Shown: positions 9,410-18,807, numbered from the stretch's first letter. The stretch: DNA of 64,000 bases from Shewanella decolorationis S12 (GCF_000485795.1 NZ_AXZL01000073.1:163093-227092); one strand, 5' to 3'. Translations and numbers: made by a program. The notes: generated by a model not told the origin, from the sequence alone.

Positions 9410-10057
9410 ATGCAGTCCCTACTACAGCGCTTTTTACTGACCACCAGCCTATTGCTCGGCAGTTTTAGTACGTTAGCCCAACCTATCGCCAAGGATGAAT
9501 ATTCGGTGAGCCCATTACTCAACGGTGAGCAAATCCCCGCAATCACTTTGCAAGATATGAATGGTCAAAGCGTTGATTTAGCGAAATTAACGGCACAAAA
9601 GCCAACGATTTTCTTCTTTTACCGTGGCGGCTGGTGCCCGTTTTGCAACAACCAAATGGGTCAGCTCAAAGCAATCGAGCCTAAGCTTATCGACATGGGC
9701 TTTCAACTGGTGGGCATTTCACCCGATACGCCCGCACAATTAAAGGCATCAGCCGCTAAAAACGAACTAAAATATCAGCTGCTTTCCGATGAAAAAATGC
9801 AGGCAGCGCAAGCCTTTGGTCTTGCCTTTTACACCAGCAAACAAGTGACTGATACTTACCTGAGTCGCTTAAATCTGGATAACACACTGTGGACCACACC
9901 CGAAGGCGATAAGCGCTTAGTTCTACCAGTGCCAGCAATTTATATCGCTGATACCCAAGGATTAATCCATTTCCAATATGTGAATCCCAACTATAAGGTG
10001 AGACCCGCACCTAAGTTGATTCTGACCGCCGCCAGCCTCGTGGGTTCGCCAGAATAA
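9410..10057 (+). CDS. exported peroxiredoxin-like (AhpC/TSA family) protein
   Basis: The protein has 215 residues. The first 23 form a Sec signal peptide ending LAQP, so it acts in the periplasm or is membrane-tethered. A thioredoxin-fold redoxin domain follows, with the active-site segment YRGGWCPFCNNQMGQL, in which the peroxidatic-type cysteine sits in a CPFC pair. Later motifs (SPDTPAQLKAS, LLSDEKMQAAQAFG) match AhpC/TSA proteins. It probably reduces peroxides or disulfides; the reductant is unknown. It has GGAGAGA upstream, and a hairpin follows at 10072-10113. Confidence 0.85.
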   Translation: MQSLLQRFLLTTSLLLGSFSTLAQPIAKDEYSVSPLLNGEQIPAITLQDMNGQSVDLAKLTAQKPTIFFFYRGGWCPFCNNQMGQLKAIEPKLIDMGFQLVGISPDTPAQLKASAAKNELKYQLLSDEKMQAAQAFGLAFYTSKQVTDTYLSRLNLDNTLWTTPEGDKRLVLPVPAIYIADTQGLIHFQYVNPNYKVRPAPKLILTAASLVGSPE

Positions 10058-10071
10058 TCTATCCCTCATCC

Positions 10072-10113
10072 AAGCAGTCGCTAAGAATCGTTATCGATTT
10101 AGCGGCTGCTTTG
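10072..10113 (+). terminator. terminator-like hairpin after the redoxin gene
   Basis: AAGCAGTCGCTAA pairs with TTTAGCGGCTGCTT (one mismatch) around a 12-base loop, with a short T-tract at the end. Confidence 0.6.
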
Positions 10114-10185
10114 CTAAACTAGCTTGGCCGCAATCGATACCACACGTTCCATTAGATCAATCCTTTAGCCCGCGGCGGAGCCACA

Positions 10186-10821
10186 ATGAATTCTCAAACC
10201 TATAACCAAGCCATACTCGAACTCGCCCGCGCGGGTCTTGCCGATTTAACCGCCTCAGCCCAAGCTAAAAAAGCCCAACGAACTGCCGCGCAGGAGAGTC
10301 ATTTTCTGTGTAACTGGATGGTTGAGGCGCTCAAAGAAAAGCGTTTCTCGAAACTGGTGGCCGACGATCTCACGGCATGGATCCGTATGGCTCGCAGTCA
10401 AGGTGCTGGCGCCGAACTTAAGCGATTATTGGAGAGAATTGTCCATCAATATCAGAGTGTTGAAAACTCACACGTGGAGTTAGGTACGGCATTAAACGCT
10501 ATGATTGCCGAGTTAACCCAGCTCGAATGGCTAGTGTTTACCGACACTGACATTAACACCAAACTCAAGCTGGATGCCGATGGCCAATCGAGCTTAGTCA
10601 TTGATGTAAAAGAGTTTACTCAACATATTCAAGACAATCAGCTTATCAAGCCCATCAACTTGTATGTTCGCGCCGATGAGCAGCTGTTGACTCAAGTCGC
10701 CCTCTCCCATGGTTTGTTGATAAGTCAGGGCAATAAGAAAACTAGCCTGATTAAACACCATAAGACCTATCAAATTTACCCTCAAAATCAGCTACCTGCA
10801 TTGTGCCAGCTCTTGGTTTAA
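10186..10821 (+). CDS. DUF2913-family protein
   Basis: The protein has 211 residues, is soluble and mainly helical in its first half (TYNQAILELARAGLADL, FLCNWMVEALKEKRFSK, GAGAELKRLLERI). The pattern recalls the uncharacterised DUF2913 family found in Vibrio and Shewanella; I give this from memory of the family, not from a search. No catalytic residues can be named. It has no operon partners: the gene upstream ends in a hairpin, and the next starts 119 bases on. Confidence 0.65.
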   Translation: MNSQTYNQAILELARAGLADLTASAQAKKAQRTAAQESHFLCNWMVEALKEKRFSKLVADDLTAWIRMARSQGAGAELKRLLERIVHQYQSVENSHVELGTALNAMIAELTQLEWLVFTDTDINTKLKLDADGQSSLVIDVKEFTQHIQDNQLIKPINLYVRADEQLLTQVALSHGLLISQGNKKTSLIKHHKTYQIYPQNQLPALCQLLV

Positions 10822-10939
10822 GGACTGAAAACTGCTTGAATAGGAAAACTGCGCTACAGATAACAATTTTTTCACAACGAAAGAATACAATGTAGCGTAG
10901 TAATCACTAAGCTCGATCAACCAAGGAGTGATGGACTAG

Positions 10940-11689
10940 ATGGGTAAAGGAAGTATTCTCTATCGTTGGCTCGTTAAAGGCGTTTTGTTACTGATTTTGT
11001 TTATCCCTCAGTCCTATGCAGAACAACTCAAGTACAACATTACTGGTTCGTATTCTTGGTATCCGTATTTTATTGCCAATCAACCCGATGCTCCGGGAAT
11101 GATTACTGAATTAATCCCGCAGATTTTATCCTTAGCGAATATTGAGGGCGAAAACCTTTCCTTGCCGCCCAAACGGACAAACAACGCCCTTGAAACGGGT
11201 CAATTAGATTTTGATGTGGTCAGCCCCAGTTGGTTTGAAAACCAAGATTTGGGTCCCTTATTCGTGAAATCCGATCCCATCATGCCGATCACAGAATACG
11301 TGGTGACCAGACCCGAAAATGTTGAATCCTATAAAGAAATCAGTGAGATTAAAGGCAAGCAAATCGGTACAGTCAGGGGATATTTGTACCATGACGACAA
11401 GGAGTTTATCCGTGTCGATTTTACCTCGGAGCAAGAGCTGATTAAGGCGTTAGATAAACACCGCATCACGGCGATTATCTCGGGTAACTATCCCGCCTTA
11501 TATTGGTCGAATAAGCTTAAGATCCCCGTAGGATTAGCCGCAGTGCATTCCGATGGTGTACTGGTGCTAAGGCTACGTAAAGAACATGCCGATTTACTGC
11601 CCGCCCTCAATCACGCGATAGCGCAGCTAAAAGCCAATGGGAAAGTGGAACAGATTATCCAGAAATATACCCAAGCCTTTGCGAGCTAA
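10940..11689 (+). CDS. periplasmic solute-binding protein, family 3 (amino-acid type)
   Basis: The protein has 249 residues with a signal peptide over residues 1-27 (ends SYAEQ). The mature part has the two-lobed SBP_bac_3 pattern: YNITGSYSWYPYF at the start, ITELIPQIL, an LPPKRTNNALETGQLDFDVVSPSW segment, a hinge region near IGTVRGYLYHDD, and a C-terminal INHAIAQLKANGKVEQIIQKY-like helix. No ABC permease or ATPase gene adjoins it. Such orphan binding proteins often feed a distant transporter or signal to a sensor. AAGGAG lies about 12 bases before the ATG. Confidence 0.82.
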   Translation: MGKGSILYRWLVKGVLLLILFIPQSYAEQLKYNITGSYSWYPYFIANQPDAPGMITELIPQILSLANIEGENLSLPPKRTNNALETGQLDFDVVSPSWFENQDLGPLFVKSDPIMPITEYVVTRPENVESYKEISEIKGKQIGTVRGYLYHDDKEFIRVDFTSEQELIKALDKHRITAIISGNYPALYWSNKLKIPVGLAAVHSDGVLVLRLRKEHADLLPALNHAIAQLKANGKVEQIIQKYTQAFAS

Positions 11690-11785
11690 ATCGAAAAGCT
11701 CATATTTTTAGATGCTCACAAGAAACTAGCTCTGTACTAACGTAGCAAGCTTGGTCTTTTCAAATCGCATAGATGAAATGGATAT

Positions 11786-11974
11786 TCAAGAGGATTTGGC
11801 GTTTAGCGCAACCTTAGGCTTTAACACCAAACGCTGCCCCTGATTAAGATGGGTAGTGCAGGCCACCCGCAATAAGGAAGCAAAGTTAGCCACCTCTCCG
11901 TGGCGAGTTAACACCTCTCGGTAAATACGGGTTAAAAACAGTTCAGGTTCGGCACCGGAATAGATTTCACACAC
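11786..11974 (-). CDS. short ribbon-helix-helix-like protein, possibly internally deleted
   Basis: The protein has 62 residues. The start (MCEIYSGAEPELF) and the later block (REVLTRHGEVANFASLLRVACTTHL) resemble the two ends of the longer RHH_4-type DNA-binding proteins. Those normally carry a TRSVR-type strand and an LExxFW helix in between; that middle part seems to be missing here. The assignment rests on pattern memory. If right, DNA binding through the ribbon would be lost or altered. No strong ribosome binding site decides the start. Confidence 0.4.
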   Translation of the reverse strand: MCEIYSGAEPELFLTRIYREVLTRHGEVANFASLLRVACTTHLNQGQRLVLKPKVALNAKSS

Positions 11975-12099
11975 AGTATCACTCCCTAACCAAGTATTGC
12001 GCTTTGCACTAGTATTGCGCTTAGCTTAAGTCCCCAGCGGATACTCAACTTAAGCCCTACCCGAACTGTTATGCCATAAATAACGTTAGATGAATATCG

Positions 12100-12660
12100 T
12101 TAATTCAATAACTTGTTAAACTGCGCCAACCATGCAGGATGCGCTGGCCAAGCGGGGGCCGTCACTAACTTGCCATCGGTGATTGCCGCCGTCACCTCAA
12201 TCTCGCAATACTCGGCGCCCGCTTGTTTCACCTCTGGCGCACAAGCGGGATAAGCTGACACTTTCTTACCGCGTACCACATCGGCCGCAGTCAGTAACTG
12301 CGCGCCATGGCAAATGGCAGCTATAGGTTTGTCTTGGGCTGCAAATCCCGCCACTAAGTCAATCACCGCAGGGTTTAGGCGTAAATACTCAGGCGCACGG
12401 CCACCGGGAAGCAGCAACGCATCGTAATCACTGGCGTTGGTACCGGCAAAGTTGCCATTTAGGGCAAATAAGTGCCCTGGTTTTTCGGTATAGGTTTGGT
12501 CGCCTTCAAAATCATGGATAGCCGTTTTAATGGTTTGCCCAGCCACTTTATCAGGGCAAACAACCGTTACGCTGTGCCCCACCATTTGCAGGGCTTGGAA
12601 CGGTACCATTAACTCATAATCTTCCACAAAATCACCAGCAATGATCAAAATATTGGCCAT
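12100..12660 (-). CDS. DJ-1/PfpI-family protein (deglycase/amidotransferase-like)
   Basis: The protein has 186 residues in the DJ-1/PfpI fold. The nucleophile elbow AICHGAQLL puts the reactive cysteine at C117, with His next to it. LLLPGGRAPEYLRLNP and the N-terminal ILIIAGDFVEDYELMVPFQAL strand-loop are typical of the PfpI/YhbO branch. Relatives act as glyoxalases, deglycases or stress chaperones; the exact substrate cannot be read from sequence. AAGGAG lies 6-7 bases upstream of the ATG. Single gene. Confidence 0.85.
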   Translation of the reverse strand: MANILIIAGDFVEDYELMVPFQALQMVGHSVTVVCPDKVAGQTIKTAIHDFEGDQTYTEKPGHLFALNGNFAGTNASDYDALLLPGGRAPEYLRLNPAVIDLVAGFAAQDKPIAAICHGAQLLTAADVVRGKKVSAYPACAPEVKQAGAEYCEIEVTAAITDGKLVTAPAWPAHPAWLAQFNKLLN

Positions 12661-12775
12661 GAGAAACTCCTTTTATTCGATATGGGAAAACGCAACATCG
12701 GATCTCACTCTACTCCGACCATTAAATTTAGGGTAATAGTGGAATACTACATATTGGCGCTGCGGTTACTGGCAT

Positions 12776-12802
12776 AAAAAAAGCGCCCGCAGGCGCTTTA
12801 CA
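12776..12802 (-). terminator. Rho-independent terminator of the yqiJK operon
   Basis: AAAGCGCC-TGCG-GGCGCTTT in the leftward direction is an 8-bp stem followed by a run of at least seven T. It lies just past the flotillin stop. Confidence 0.8.
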
Positions 12803-12816
12803 CTAAACTATCAATA

Positions 12817-14595
12817 TCAATTACTTATCTTAGGCTCTATCACAGTATGTTGCTGGCTATAACCATTTAATCCGCTATTTGCCGACTTGACGACATTTAA
12901 GGCTTCGGTGGTTAAGGCATTATTGCCATTGAGTAAGTCATTTAAAGTGCCTGATTCCGATTGCACTAAGCCTAACTCCCGCAGCATGGCATCGACCACT
13001 GGCGCATTGGCGCGGTAGTTTAACGCTGCGCTAGTCACTTGCTCGGCGATACCGCCTTGATGCGCGACCGCGCCATCAGCTCCCGATGCCAATTGATTAC
13101 CAGCGCCATAACCTTGAAGGATTTTAATGCCTTCAATGTTTTCCAGTGGTTTAACCGCCTGCGCGACAATCTCAGGCAGTGCTTTTAAGATAGCGAGGGA
13201 TTTTTGCAGCGCAATTTGCTCATCACGCAGCACGTTTTCGGCTTCATACAGCGCTTGTTTACCCGCCGCTTCAACCGCATAGACCTTCTCGTCGGCCTCG
13301 GCTTGCAGTTTCTTGGCATCGGCACTGGCGCGGGCTTCAATCAGAATCGCGCTCGATCTGTCTTCGGCGGCACGTTTTTCCGCCTCGGCTTGCACTGTCA
13401 CGCCTACCGCATCTCGCTCCGCTTCTTTGCGAGCGTCGATCACTTCAATCTCTTTACGACGATTCGCCTCAGCCACTTGGCGCACCGTAATAACCGCTTC
13501 TTCTTTCTCTACCTTGGTTTTTTCAGCTTCGGCGGCGCGGGCACGGGCGGCAGACTCTTCTTCCGACTTCGCGGCTACCGCGATGTGTTTTTCTTGCTCG
13601 GCAACTTCGATATCACGTTGCTGTTGAATACGTGCCTGTTCGATAGATTTGCGCTTTTCAATCTCGCGGGTTTCGATGTCTTTAGTCTTTTCGATTTCCG
13701 CAGTTTCGATTGCGCGCTCTTTGGCAATTTCAGCTTCGCGTTCTTCACGGGCCTTGTTTTCTTTTTGCTTAATAATTTCCGCTTTTTGCTCAGCACGCTT
13801 AAATTCGAGCGACTGCTGCTGAATGAGGCGTGCTTCTTCTTCGGCCTTTTCAATCTCCAGCGATTCTTTTTCAGCCTCGAGGTTACGCTGCTCGATCTTG
13901 ATGCGGTTTTCCTGCTGAATATCGTTGGTCTCTTTACGTTTTTCTTCGATGATCTTAGCTAAACGCGCACGACCTTCGGCGTCAAACGCGTTATTCTCAT
14001 TGAAGAATTGCAGGTCAGTTTGGTCAAAACCCGTCAACGAAACGGATTCGAGCTCTAGCCCGTTTTTCTCGAGATCGTTAGCAACGTTATTCTGTACCCT
14101 CTGGACAAAATCGGCGCGCTGCTCGTGCATCTCGGTCATGGTCATTTCCGCCGCGACCGCACGTAACACGTCAACAAACTTAGATTCCATCAGCTTTTTC
14201 AGCTCTTCCACGCGCGTGGTACGGGTACCTAAGGTTTGTGCCGCCATCGAAATGCCTTCCGCATTAGGCGCCACACGCAGATAGAAGTCGGCCTTCACAT
14301 CGACGCGCATTCTATCCTTAGTGATCAGCGCATCTTTTTGGGTTTTCTCCACTTCGATACGCAGGGTATTCATATTTACTGCGATGGTTTCATGCAGCAC
14401 GGGCAGGACTATTGCGCCGCCATCCTTAATAATTTTTTCGCCGCCAAAACCCGTACGTACAAAGGCCATTTCCTTCGTTGCACGTTTATATAATTTGGCG
14501 AAAATCAGACCAATCACAATCAGGCCAATCAATACCATTCCGGCAACTAACAACACGAAGTTGCTCGAACTGGTTACATCGTTTAACACATCCAT
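12817..14595 (-). CDS. yqiK: flotillin-like SPFH protein (YqiK type)
   Basis: The protein has 592 residues. One N-terminal membrane segment (about residues 14-34, VLLVAGMVLIGLIVIGLIF) is followed by an SPFH/band-7 domain (to about 210) and then a long charged, Glu/Lys/Arg/Ala-rich coiled coil (about 210-470). The tail is Gly/Ala-rich. This is the flotillin build: membrane-microdomain scaffold proteins that oligomerise on the inner face. It is the downstream gene of a two-gene operon with the YqiJ-like protein 33 bases upstream, the usual pairing in proteobacteria. The long opposite-strand reading frames here are artefacts of the coiled-coil composition. Confidence 0.9.
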   Translation of the reverse strand: MDVLNDVTSSSNFVLLVAGMVLIGLIVIGLIFAKLYKRATKEMAFVRTGFGGEKIIKDGGAIVLPVLHETIAVNMNTLRIEVEKTQKDALITKDRMRVDVKADFYLRVAPNAEGISMAAQTLGTRTTRVEELKKLMESKFVDVLRAVAAEMTMTEMHEQRADFVQRVQNNVANDLEKNGLELESVSLTGFDQTDLQFFNENNAFDAEGRARLAKIIEEKRKETNDIQQENRIKIEQRNLEAEKESLEIEKAEEEARLIQQQSLEFKRAEQKAEIIKQKENKAREEREAEIAKERAIETAEIEKTKDIETREIEKRKSIEQARIQQQRDIEVAEQEKHIAVAAKSEEESAARARAAEAEKTKVEKEEAVITVRQVAEANRRKEIEVIDARKEAERDAVGVTVQAEAEKRAAEDRSSAILIEARASADAKKLQAEADEKVYAVEAAGKQALYEAENVLRDEQIALQKSLAILKALPEIVAQAVKPLENIEGIKILQGYGAGNQLASGADGAVAHQGGIAEQVTSAALNYRANAPVVDAMLRELGLVQSESGTLNDLLNGNNALTTEALNVVKSANSGLNGYSQQHTVIEPKISN

Positions 14596-14628
14596 TTGCT
14601 TTCCTTTTTCGTTAATGGCTTTGGAAAA

Positions 14629-15270
14629 TTAATTATCAAAGCGAGTCGCAGACCAGACTCTTCCTTCTCGTTTCAGCAGCACCACTTGCGTGCCACTGGC
14701 AAACTCGATCCCCGAGGTTTCGGGTTCGACTAATACATAATGTTTTTGTTGATGTTTATCGCGCACCACGGCTTCCGATGGCATGCCCTTCATAGCGCAG
14801 CCTAGGGTGATAGTGCCGACATAACCACTTAAATCATCAAGGGATATGGCAGTAGACTCATTCTTAGGGAGTAGATCGGCCAATATCCGCCCGAGATAGC
14901 GACAGGCAAACGCACTACCAACCACGGCAATCGGTAAGGTAAAGAGTTGGGGTAACAAGACGCCCGTGAATAGCAAGCTCAGGTAATTTGCAATATAACC
15001 GACAAGCGCAAAGCTAGTCAGTGCCAGCACAAACCAGATAAGCAAGGGTAATCGATTTAGACACAACCAGCCCGCTATCCCCGTCAGGCCAGTGCCGCCA
15101 ATCTCGGCATCATAATCCACATCGGCGGGAACCCATTGGTCGAGCGCACTCATCATGCTTAGCCCTATGACTAGGGCTAAGGCTTCAAACACACCAAGGA
15201 CAAGCACGCAGGCGAAGGCAATAGTGTAAGGTAGGTTAGGCTGTTCAACTAAAAACGCCCACATAGTCAT
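14629..15270 (-). CDS. yqiJ: YqiJ-like inner membrane protein (NfeD-like partner of flotillin)
   Basis: The protein has 213 residues. An N-terminal membrane part has about three hydrophobic segments (IAFACVLVLGVFEALALVIG, LLIWFVLALTSFALVGYIA, GVLLPQLFTLPIAVVGSAFA). A soluble C-terminal domain of about 70 residues follows (LSGYVGTITLGCAMKGMPSEAVV...), which looks like the OB-fold of NfeD-type proteins. Partner of the flotillin encoded immediately downstream. GGAGATG lies ahead of the start. Confidence 0.85.
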   Translation of the reverse strand: MTMWAFLVEQPNLPYTIAFACVLVLGVFEALALVIGLSMMSALDQWVPADVDYDAEIGGTGLTGIAGWLCLNRLPLLIWFVLALTSFALVGYIANYLSLLFTGVLLPQLFTLPIAVVGSAFACRYLGRILADLLPKNESTAISLDDLSGYVGTITLGCAMKGMPSEAVVRDKHQQKHYVLVEPETSGIEFASGTQVVLLKREGRVWSATRFDN

Positions 15271-15369
15271 CTCCTTGAACGATACAGCATTCCATTTACT
15301 TCACTGTAATTATCAACTTACGAGTGACAGAATAGCAAGGTGAGCCTAGTTTCCAAACAAAAATTTACC

Positions 15370-15936
15370 CTAAAACGGATTTTGACTAAATCCCTGCTGC
15401 GCCAGAATCGCATGGGCCGTCATCGCAGACAGAGCCATATCGACACCCGGTAACAAAGAGGCGTTGTGTAAGTCAAAATAAGCGGCGCTCTGACCACAGA
15501 TATAAAATTTTACTCCATGGGCCACTAAGGTTTTCACTAAGGCTTTATTGGGGTTTTGCGCCCCGTTGCGCTGCTTGGCATAAAAACTATCATCGGCTAA
15601 ATCGCCAACGGCACTGCCATGCACCACCATCGCTAGCTCAATATCGCTTTCTTTAACGCCAGCCGCCACGTGCATATTGATAAAACGGGCAAGGCTGTCG
15701 AGCTGACGATTCACTTGACCGACATCGGCCGCCTTGCTCATATCGAAGGCCACCTTAAACTTCATCCCAGCAGGGATCGCAAGAGTACTTTCGACCTTAG
15801 CCACTTGACCAAATTCGGGGATGGCGGTTCCAGGCGCAAAGCTCTCGGCTCCGGCATGGGCGGCACTGGATAAACCGACCAACAACGGCATGCTTATGAC
15901 TTTTAGGGGTTTAGTGTGATGTGATTTTGGCTGCAT
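15370..15936 (-). CDS. exported DsrE-fold protein
   Basis: The protein has 188 residues. A basic N-terminus and hydrophobic stretch ending AHAGAES suggest export. The mature part follows the DsrE/DsrF-like pattern: LARFINMHVAAGV..DIELAMVVHGSAV, then VAHGVKFYICGQSAAYFDL with the conserved cysteine, and a C-terminal AMTAHAILAQQGF helix. Cytoplasmic relatives carry sulfur (TusBCD, DsrEFH); exported single-copy versions have no settled role. It stands alone, diverging from the carboxypeptidase gene. Confidence 0.8.
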   Translation of the reverse strand: MQPKSHHTKPLKVISMPLLVGLSSAAHAGAESFAPGTAIPEFGQVAKVESTLAIPAGMKFKVAFDMSKAADVGQVNRQLDSLARFINMHVAAGVKESDIELAMVVHGSAVGDLADDSFYAKQRNGAQNPNKALVKTLVAHGVKFYICGQSAAYFDLHNASLLPGVDMALSAMTAHAILAQQGFSQNPF

Positions 15937-16005
15937 GATATTATCATCCTGTTATTGTTATTTTTTCGTGCTAATAGATAACGACAGCACCTTAAGATTG
16001 AGTCT

Positions 16006-17511
16006 ATGGATACCGCTATGAACACCAGAGAACCTACGCCAAGTTACGATAAACTCACGGCCCATTTCCAGAAAATTTCACATTTTGAACATTTTAGTGC
16101 GCTAGGTGATTGGGATCAGGCCGCCATGATGCCCCTCGGTGGCGGCAGTGAACGTGGTGATGCGATGGCAGAGCTGGCATTACATATCCATAGCCTTAAA
16201 ACGGCGCCAGAGCTTGGTGATAACCTAGCACAAGCCTCACAAGAGGCGCTGAGTCCAGAGCAACAGGCCAATCTGAGGGAAATGCAATATCAGTATCAAC
16301 AGGCGACCTTAGTGCCCGGCGAGCTGGTACAGGCCAAAACGAAAATGGCCTACCAGTGTGAAAATGCTTGGCGCGAGCAACGCAAAAACAATGATTGGCA
16401 AGGTTTTAAACCGAATCTAAAAGCGGTGATTTCCCTCGCGAGGGAAGAAGCCTTAATTCGCGCGCAGGCCCTTAACATCTCCCCCTACGATGCCCTGCTC
16501 GATAAATTTGAGCCCGGCATGACCACGGCCAAGCTCGAACAAACCTTTGGCGACTTGAAGACTTGGTTACCCTCTCTTATTCAAGATGTGCTGGCAAAAC
16601 AAGCCAGTGAACCCAAGCTTTCCCTTAATGGCCCCTTCGAAATCAAGGCACAGCAAGCCCTCGGCCAAGCGGTGATGGCCTATTTAGGGTTTGATTTTAA
16701 CCATGGCAGGCTCGATATCAGCAGTCACCCATTTTGTGGTGGAGTGCCTAGCGATGTACGCATCACGACGCGTTATAATGAAGCCGATTTTAGCAGCGCT
16801 ATCATGGGCATAGTGCATGAAACTGGCCACGCCCGTTATGAACAGGGCTTACCAAAACCATGGCGCGGTCAGCCCGCAGGATTGGCTCGCTCGATGGGCG
16901 TCCATGAGAGCCAAAGCTTATTTTGTGAAATGCAACTCGGTGCCAATCCCGCGTTTTTACGCCAACTGCAACCACTGATTAAACAGCATTTGGACCGCGA
17001 GTACAGCGCCCAAGACTTGGCAAGACACTATACCCGCGTCAATCCGGGGCTTATCCGTGTCGATGCCGATGAAGTCACTTACCCTTGCCATATTCTACTG
17101 CGCTTTGAGGCAGAAAAAGCCTTTATCGACGGTAGCCTGAGTGTGGATGACCTTCCCGATTTTTGGTCAAGCCAGATGCAACAACTGCTTGGGATCAATA
17201 CCGATGGTAGCTATCGCGATGGTTGTATGCAGGATATCCATTGGGCCGTGGGTGAATTGGGATATTTCCCAAGTTATACCTTAGGCGCCATGTATGCCGC
17301 CCAATGCCGTTTTGCGCTGGAGCGAAGCTTAGGCCCGATTGAAAATCTCATCGATAACGGCCAGTTATCCCAAGTATTTGACTGGCTTGGCAGCCACATT
17401 TGGTCCAAAGGATCATTACTGACAACGGATGAGCTCATCATTCAAGCCACTGGCGAGCCGCTAAATAGCCAATATCTTGCTGAACATTTGAAGCAACGTT
17501 ATTTGGGATAA
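16006..17511 (+). CDS. M32 metallocarboxypeptidase (Taq type)
   Basis: The protein has 501 residues, the usual length for the family. The zinc site is HETGH at residues 271-275, followed by the glutamate-bearing SMGVHESQSLFCE. The typical N-terminal LGDWDQAAMMP and C-terminal LGAMYAAQ blocks are present. M32 enzymes remove C-terminal residues broadly in the cytoplasm. A second in-frame ATG at 16018 is possible; GAG lies 4-5 bases ahead of 16006. Confidence 0.93.
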   Translation: MDTAMNTREPTPSYDKLTAHFQKISHFEHFSALGDWDQAAMMPLGGGSERGDAMAELALHIHSLKTAPELGDNLAQASQEALSPEQQANLREMQYQYQQATLVPGELVQAKTKMAYQCENAWREQRKNNDWQGFKPNLKAVISLAREEALIRAQALNISPYDALLDKFEPGMTTAKLEQTFGDLKTWLPSLIQDVLAKQASEPKLSLNGPFEIKAQQALGQAVMAYLGFDFNHGRLDISSHPFCGGVPSDVRITTRYNEADFSSAIMGIVHETGHARYEQGLPKPWRGQPAGLARSMGVHESQSLFCEMQLGANPAFLRQLQPLIKQHLDREYSAQDLARHYTRVNPGLIRVDADEVTYPCHILLRFEAEKAFIDGSLSVDDLPDFWSSQMQQLLGINTDGSYRDGCMQDIHWAVGELGYFPSYTLGAMYAAQCRFALERSLGPIENLIDNGQLSQVFDWLGSHIWSKGSLLTTDELIIQATGEPLNSQYLAEHLKQRYLG

Positions 17512-17628
17512 ACGCGGTAAACCGCCTAGATAATCGCAGCACTGGCGAGTTTCAAAGCTTTTGCTGCGATTTGGGTATATAATCCCCAACTTATTTATTC
17601 ACACTGTTTTGGACGGAAAAGGTCGACC

Positions 17629-18123
17629 ATGTTACTGCGTGCAATCACCCCACAGGATTGGGATGCTATTTTACAGATCCAGGAAGAATGTTACTCCCAA
17701 TTGGATCCTGAACCCCTGCATGTATTGCAAAGCAAGTGGCACGTCTCACCTCAATCCTGCTTTGTATTTGAGGTGAATGAGTCGGTGGTGGGCTATTGCC
17801 TCGCCCACCCTTGGACCACCAATATGCCTCCCGCACTGTATGAGCCCATCACTCAGTTACCTAAGGCCGATACCTTGTATCTGCACGATATTGCCATCTC
17901 GGTAAGGGCTCAAGGTTTAGGCGCTGGCTCCAAAGCCTTAATGCGCTTAAAGCAGCTTGCGGATCGCTTTAACTTGAGCTCCCTCTCTCTGGTCGCGGTA
18001 CAGGGTGCCGATAGCTACTGGCGTAAAATGGGCTTTAAACCTAAGGCCATAGAGAAATGCCTTGGCAGCTATACCGACGATGCAATGTATATGATTTATA
18101 AGCTTAATCATCGAGAAGAATGA
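17629..18123 (+). CDS. GNAT-family N-acetyltransferase
   Basis: The protein has 164 residues in the GNAT fold: LRAITPQDWDAILQIQEECY (strand 1/helix 1), LYLHDIAISVRAQGLGAGSKAL (strand 4 with a Q-x-x-G-x-G acetyl-CoA loop variant), and LVAVQGADSYWRKMGFKP at the end. The acyl acceptor is unknown. Its stop overlaps the start of the next gene (ATGA), so the two are co-translated. Confidence 0.85.
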   Translation: MLLRAITPQDWDAILQIQEECYSQLDPEPLHVLQSKWHVSPQSCFVFEVNESVVGYCLAHPWTTNMPPALYEPITQLPKADTLYLHDIAISVRAQGLGAGSKALMRLKQLADRFNLSSLSLVAVQGADSYWRKMGFKPKAIEKCLGSYTDDAMYMIYKLNHREE

Positions 18124-18473
18124 TGACCCCCACCCTAACGACTATCGGTTTACTCTGTCTTAGCAATATTTTTATGACCTTCGCATGGTACGGGCATTTA
18201 AAATCCTTAGGCTCAAAGCCTTGGATTATTGCCGCCTTAGTCAGCTGGGGCATCGCCCTGTTTGAATATCTGCTGCAAGTGCCTGCTAACCGTATCGGCT
18301 ACACGGTGATGAATGTCGGCCAATTAAAAATCCTGCAGGAAGTCATCACCTTAAGCTTGTTTGTGCCCTTCGCCTATTTCTATATGAAGGAGCCACTCAA
18401 ACTCGACTATCTCTGGGCGGGCCTGTGTATCCTCGGTGCGGTGTATTTTATTTTTAGAAGCGAATTTAACTAA
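18120..18473 (+). CDS. DMT-type small membrane protein (DUF486)
   Basis: The protein has 117 residues with four predicted membrane segments and the conserved FMTFAWYGHLK and FEYLLQVPANRIGY blocks of the DUF486 family, in the drug/metabolite transporter superfamily. No substrate is known. The start overlaps the GNAT stop by 4 bases. Confidence 0.82.
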   Translation: MMTPTLTTIGLLCLSNIFMTFAWYGHLKSLGSKPWIIAALVSWGIALFEYLLQVPANRIGYTVMNVGQLKILQEVITLSLFVPFAYFYMKEPLKLDYLWAGLCILGAVYFIFRSEFN

Positions 18474-18510
18474 TTCCAGACTTATTTCAGGACTTTTTCA
18501 GGAGAAAACC

Positions 18511-18768
18511 ATGGCGCGTCAAGTGACTTACACCTTCAAAGGTGAGACGAAAACCATCGCCTTTAGTTATGATAAACACCGCGATTTATACGAAGCTGTG
18601 GCCGAGGCCGAAGGCATTGACTTAACCAAGTTTCTCGCGATGGAACAACAAATTGCCATGACCTCACGCAAAGGTGCCAAGGCTGAAAAAGACTATCGCA
18701 AGGTCGAATTTGCGCGCTTTGGTTTTAGCAATATCCACTTTGTACGTGATGAAGAACCCGAGGCCTAA
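18511..18768 (+). CDS. DUF2960-family small protein
   Basis: The protein has 85 residues when started at ATG 18511, which has AGGAG 5 bases upstream; upstream in-frame codons lack a ribosome binding site. It is a charged soluble protein (MARQVTYTFKGETK... DYRKVEFARFGFSNIHF) that I recall as the DUF2960 family of Shewanella and Vibrio. No function is known. It is probably in one transcript with the genes on each side. Confidence 0.72.
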   Translation: MARQVTYTFKGETKTIAFSYDKHRDLYEAVAEAEGIDLTKFLAMEQQIAMTSRKGAKAEKDYRKVEFARFGFSNIHFVRDEEPEA

Positions 18769-18807
18769 GCCTTATCGTCATTTATCCATTTAGAATTAGG
18801 ATTGCAG

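Noticed and set aside
13204..14632. Several reading frames on the plus strand opposite the flotillin gene, up to 252 residues
   Set aside because: They mirror the Glu/Lys/Ala-rich coiled coil; the protein would be Phe/Leu-rich without any family pattern and has no ribosome site.
17532..17574. AATCGCAGCA/TGCTGCGATT pairing after the M32 peptidase gene
   Set aside because: The loop is over 20 bases and no T run follows; support is too weak.
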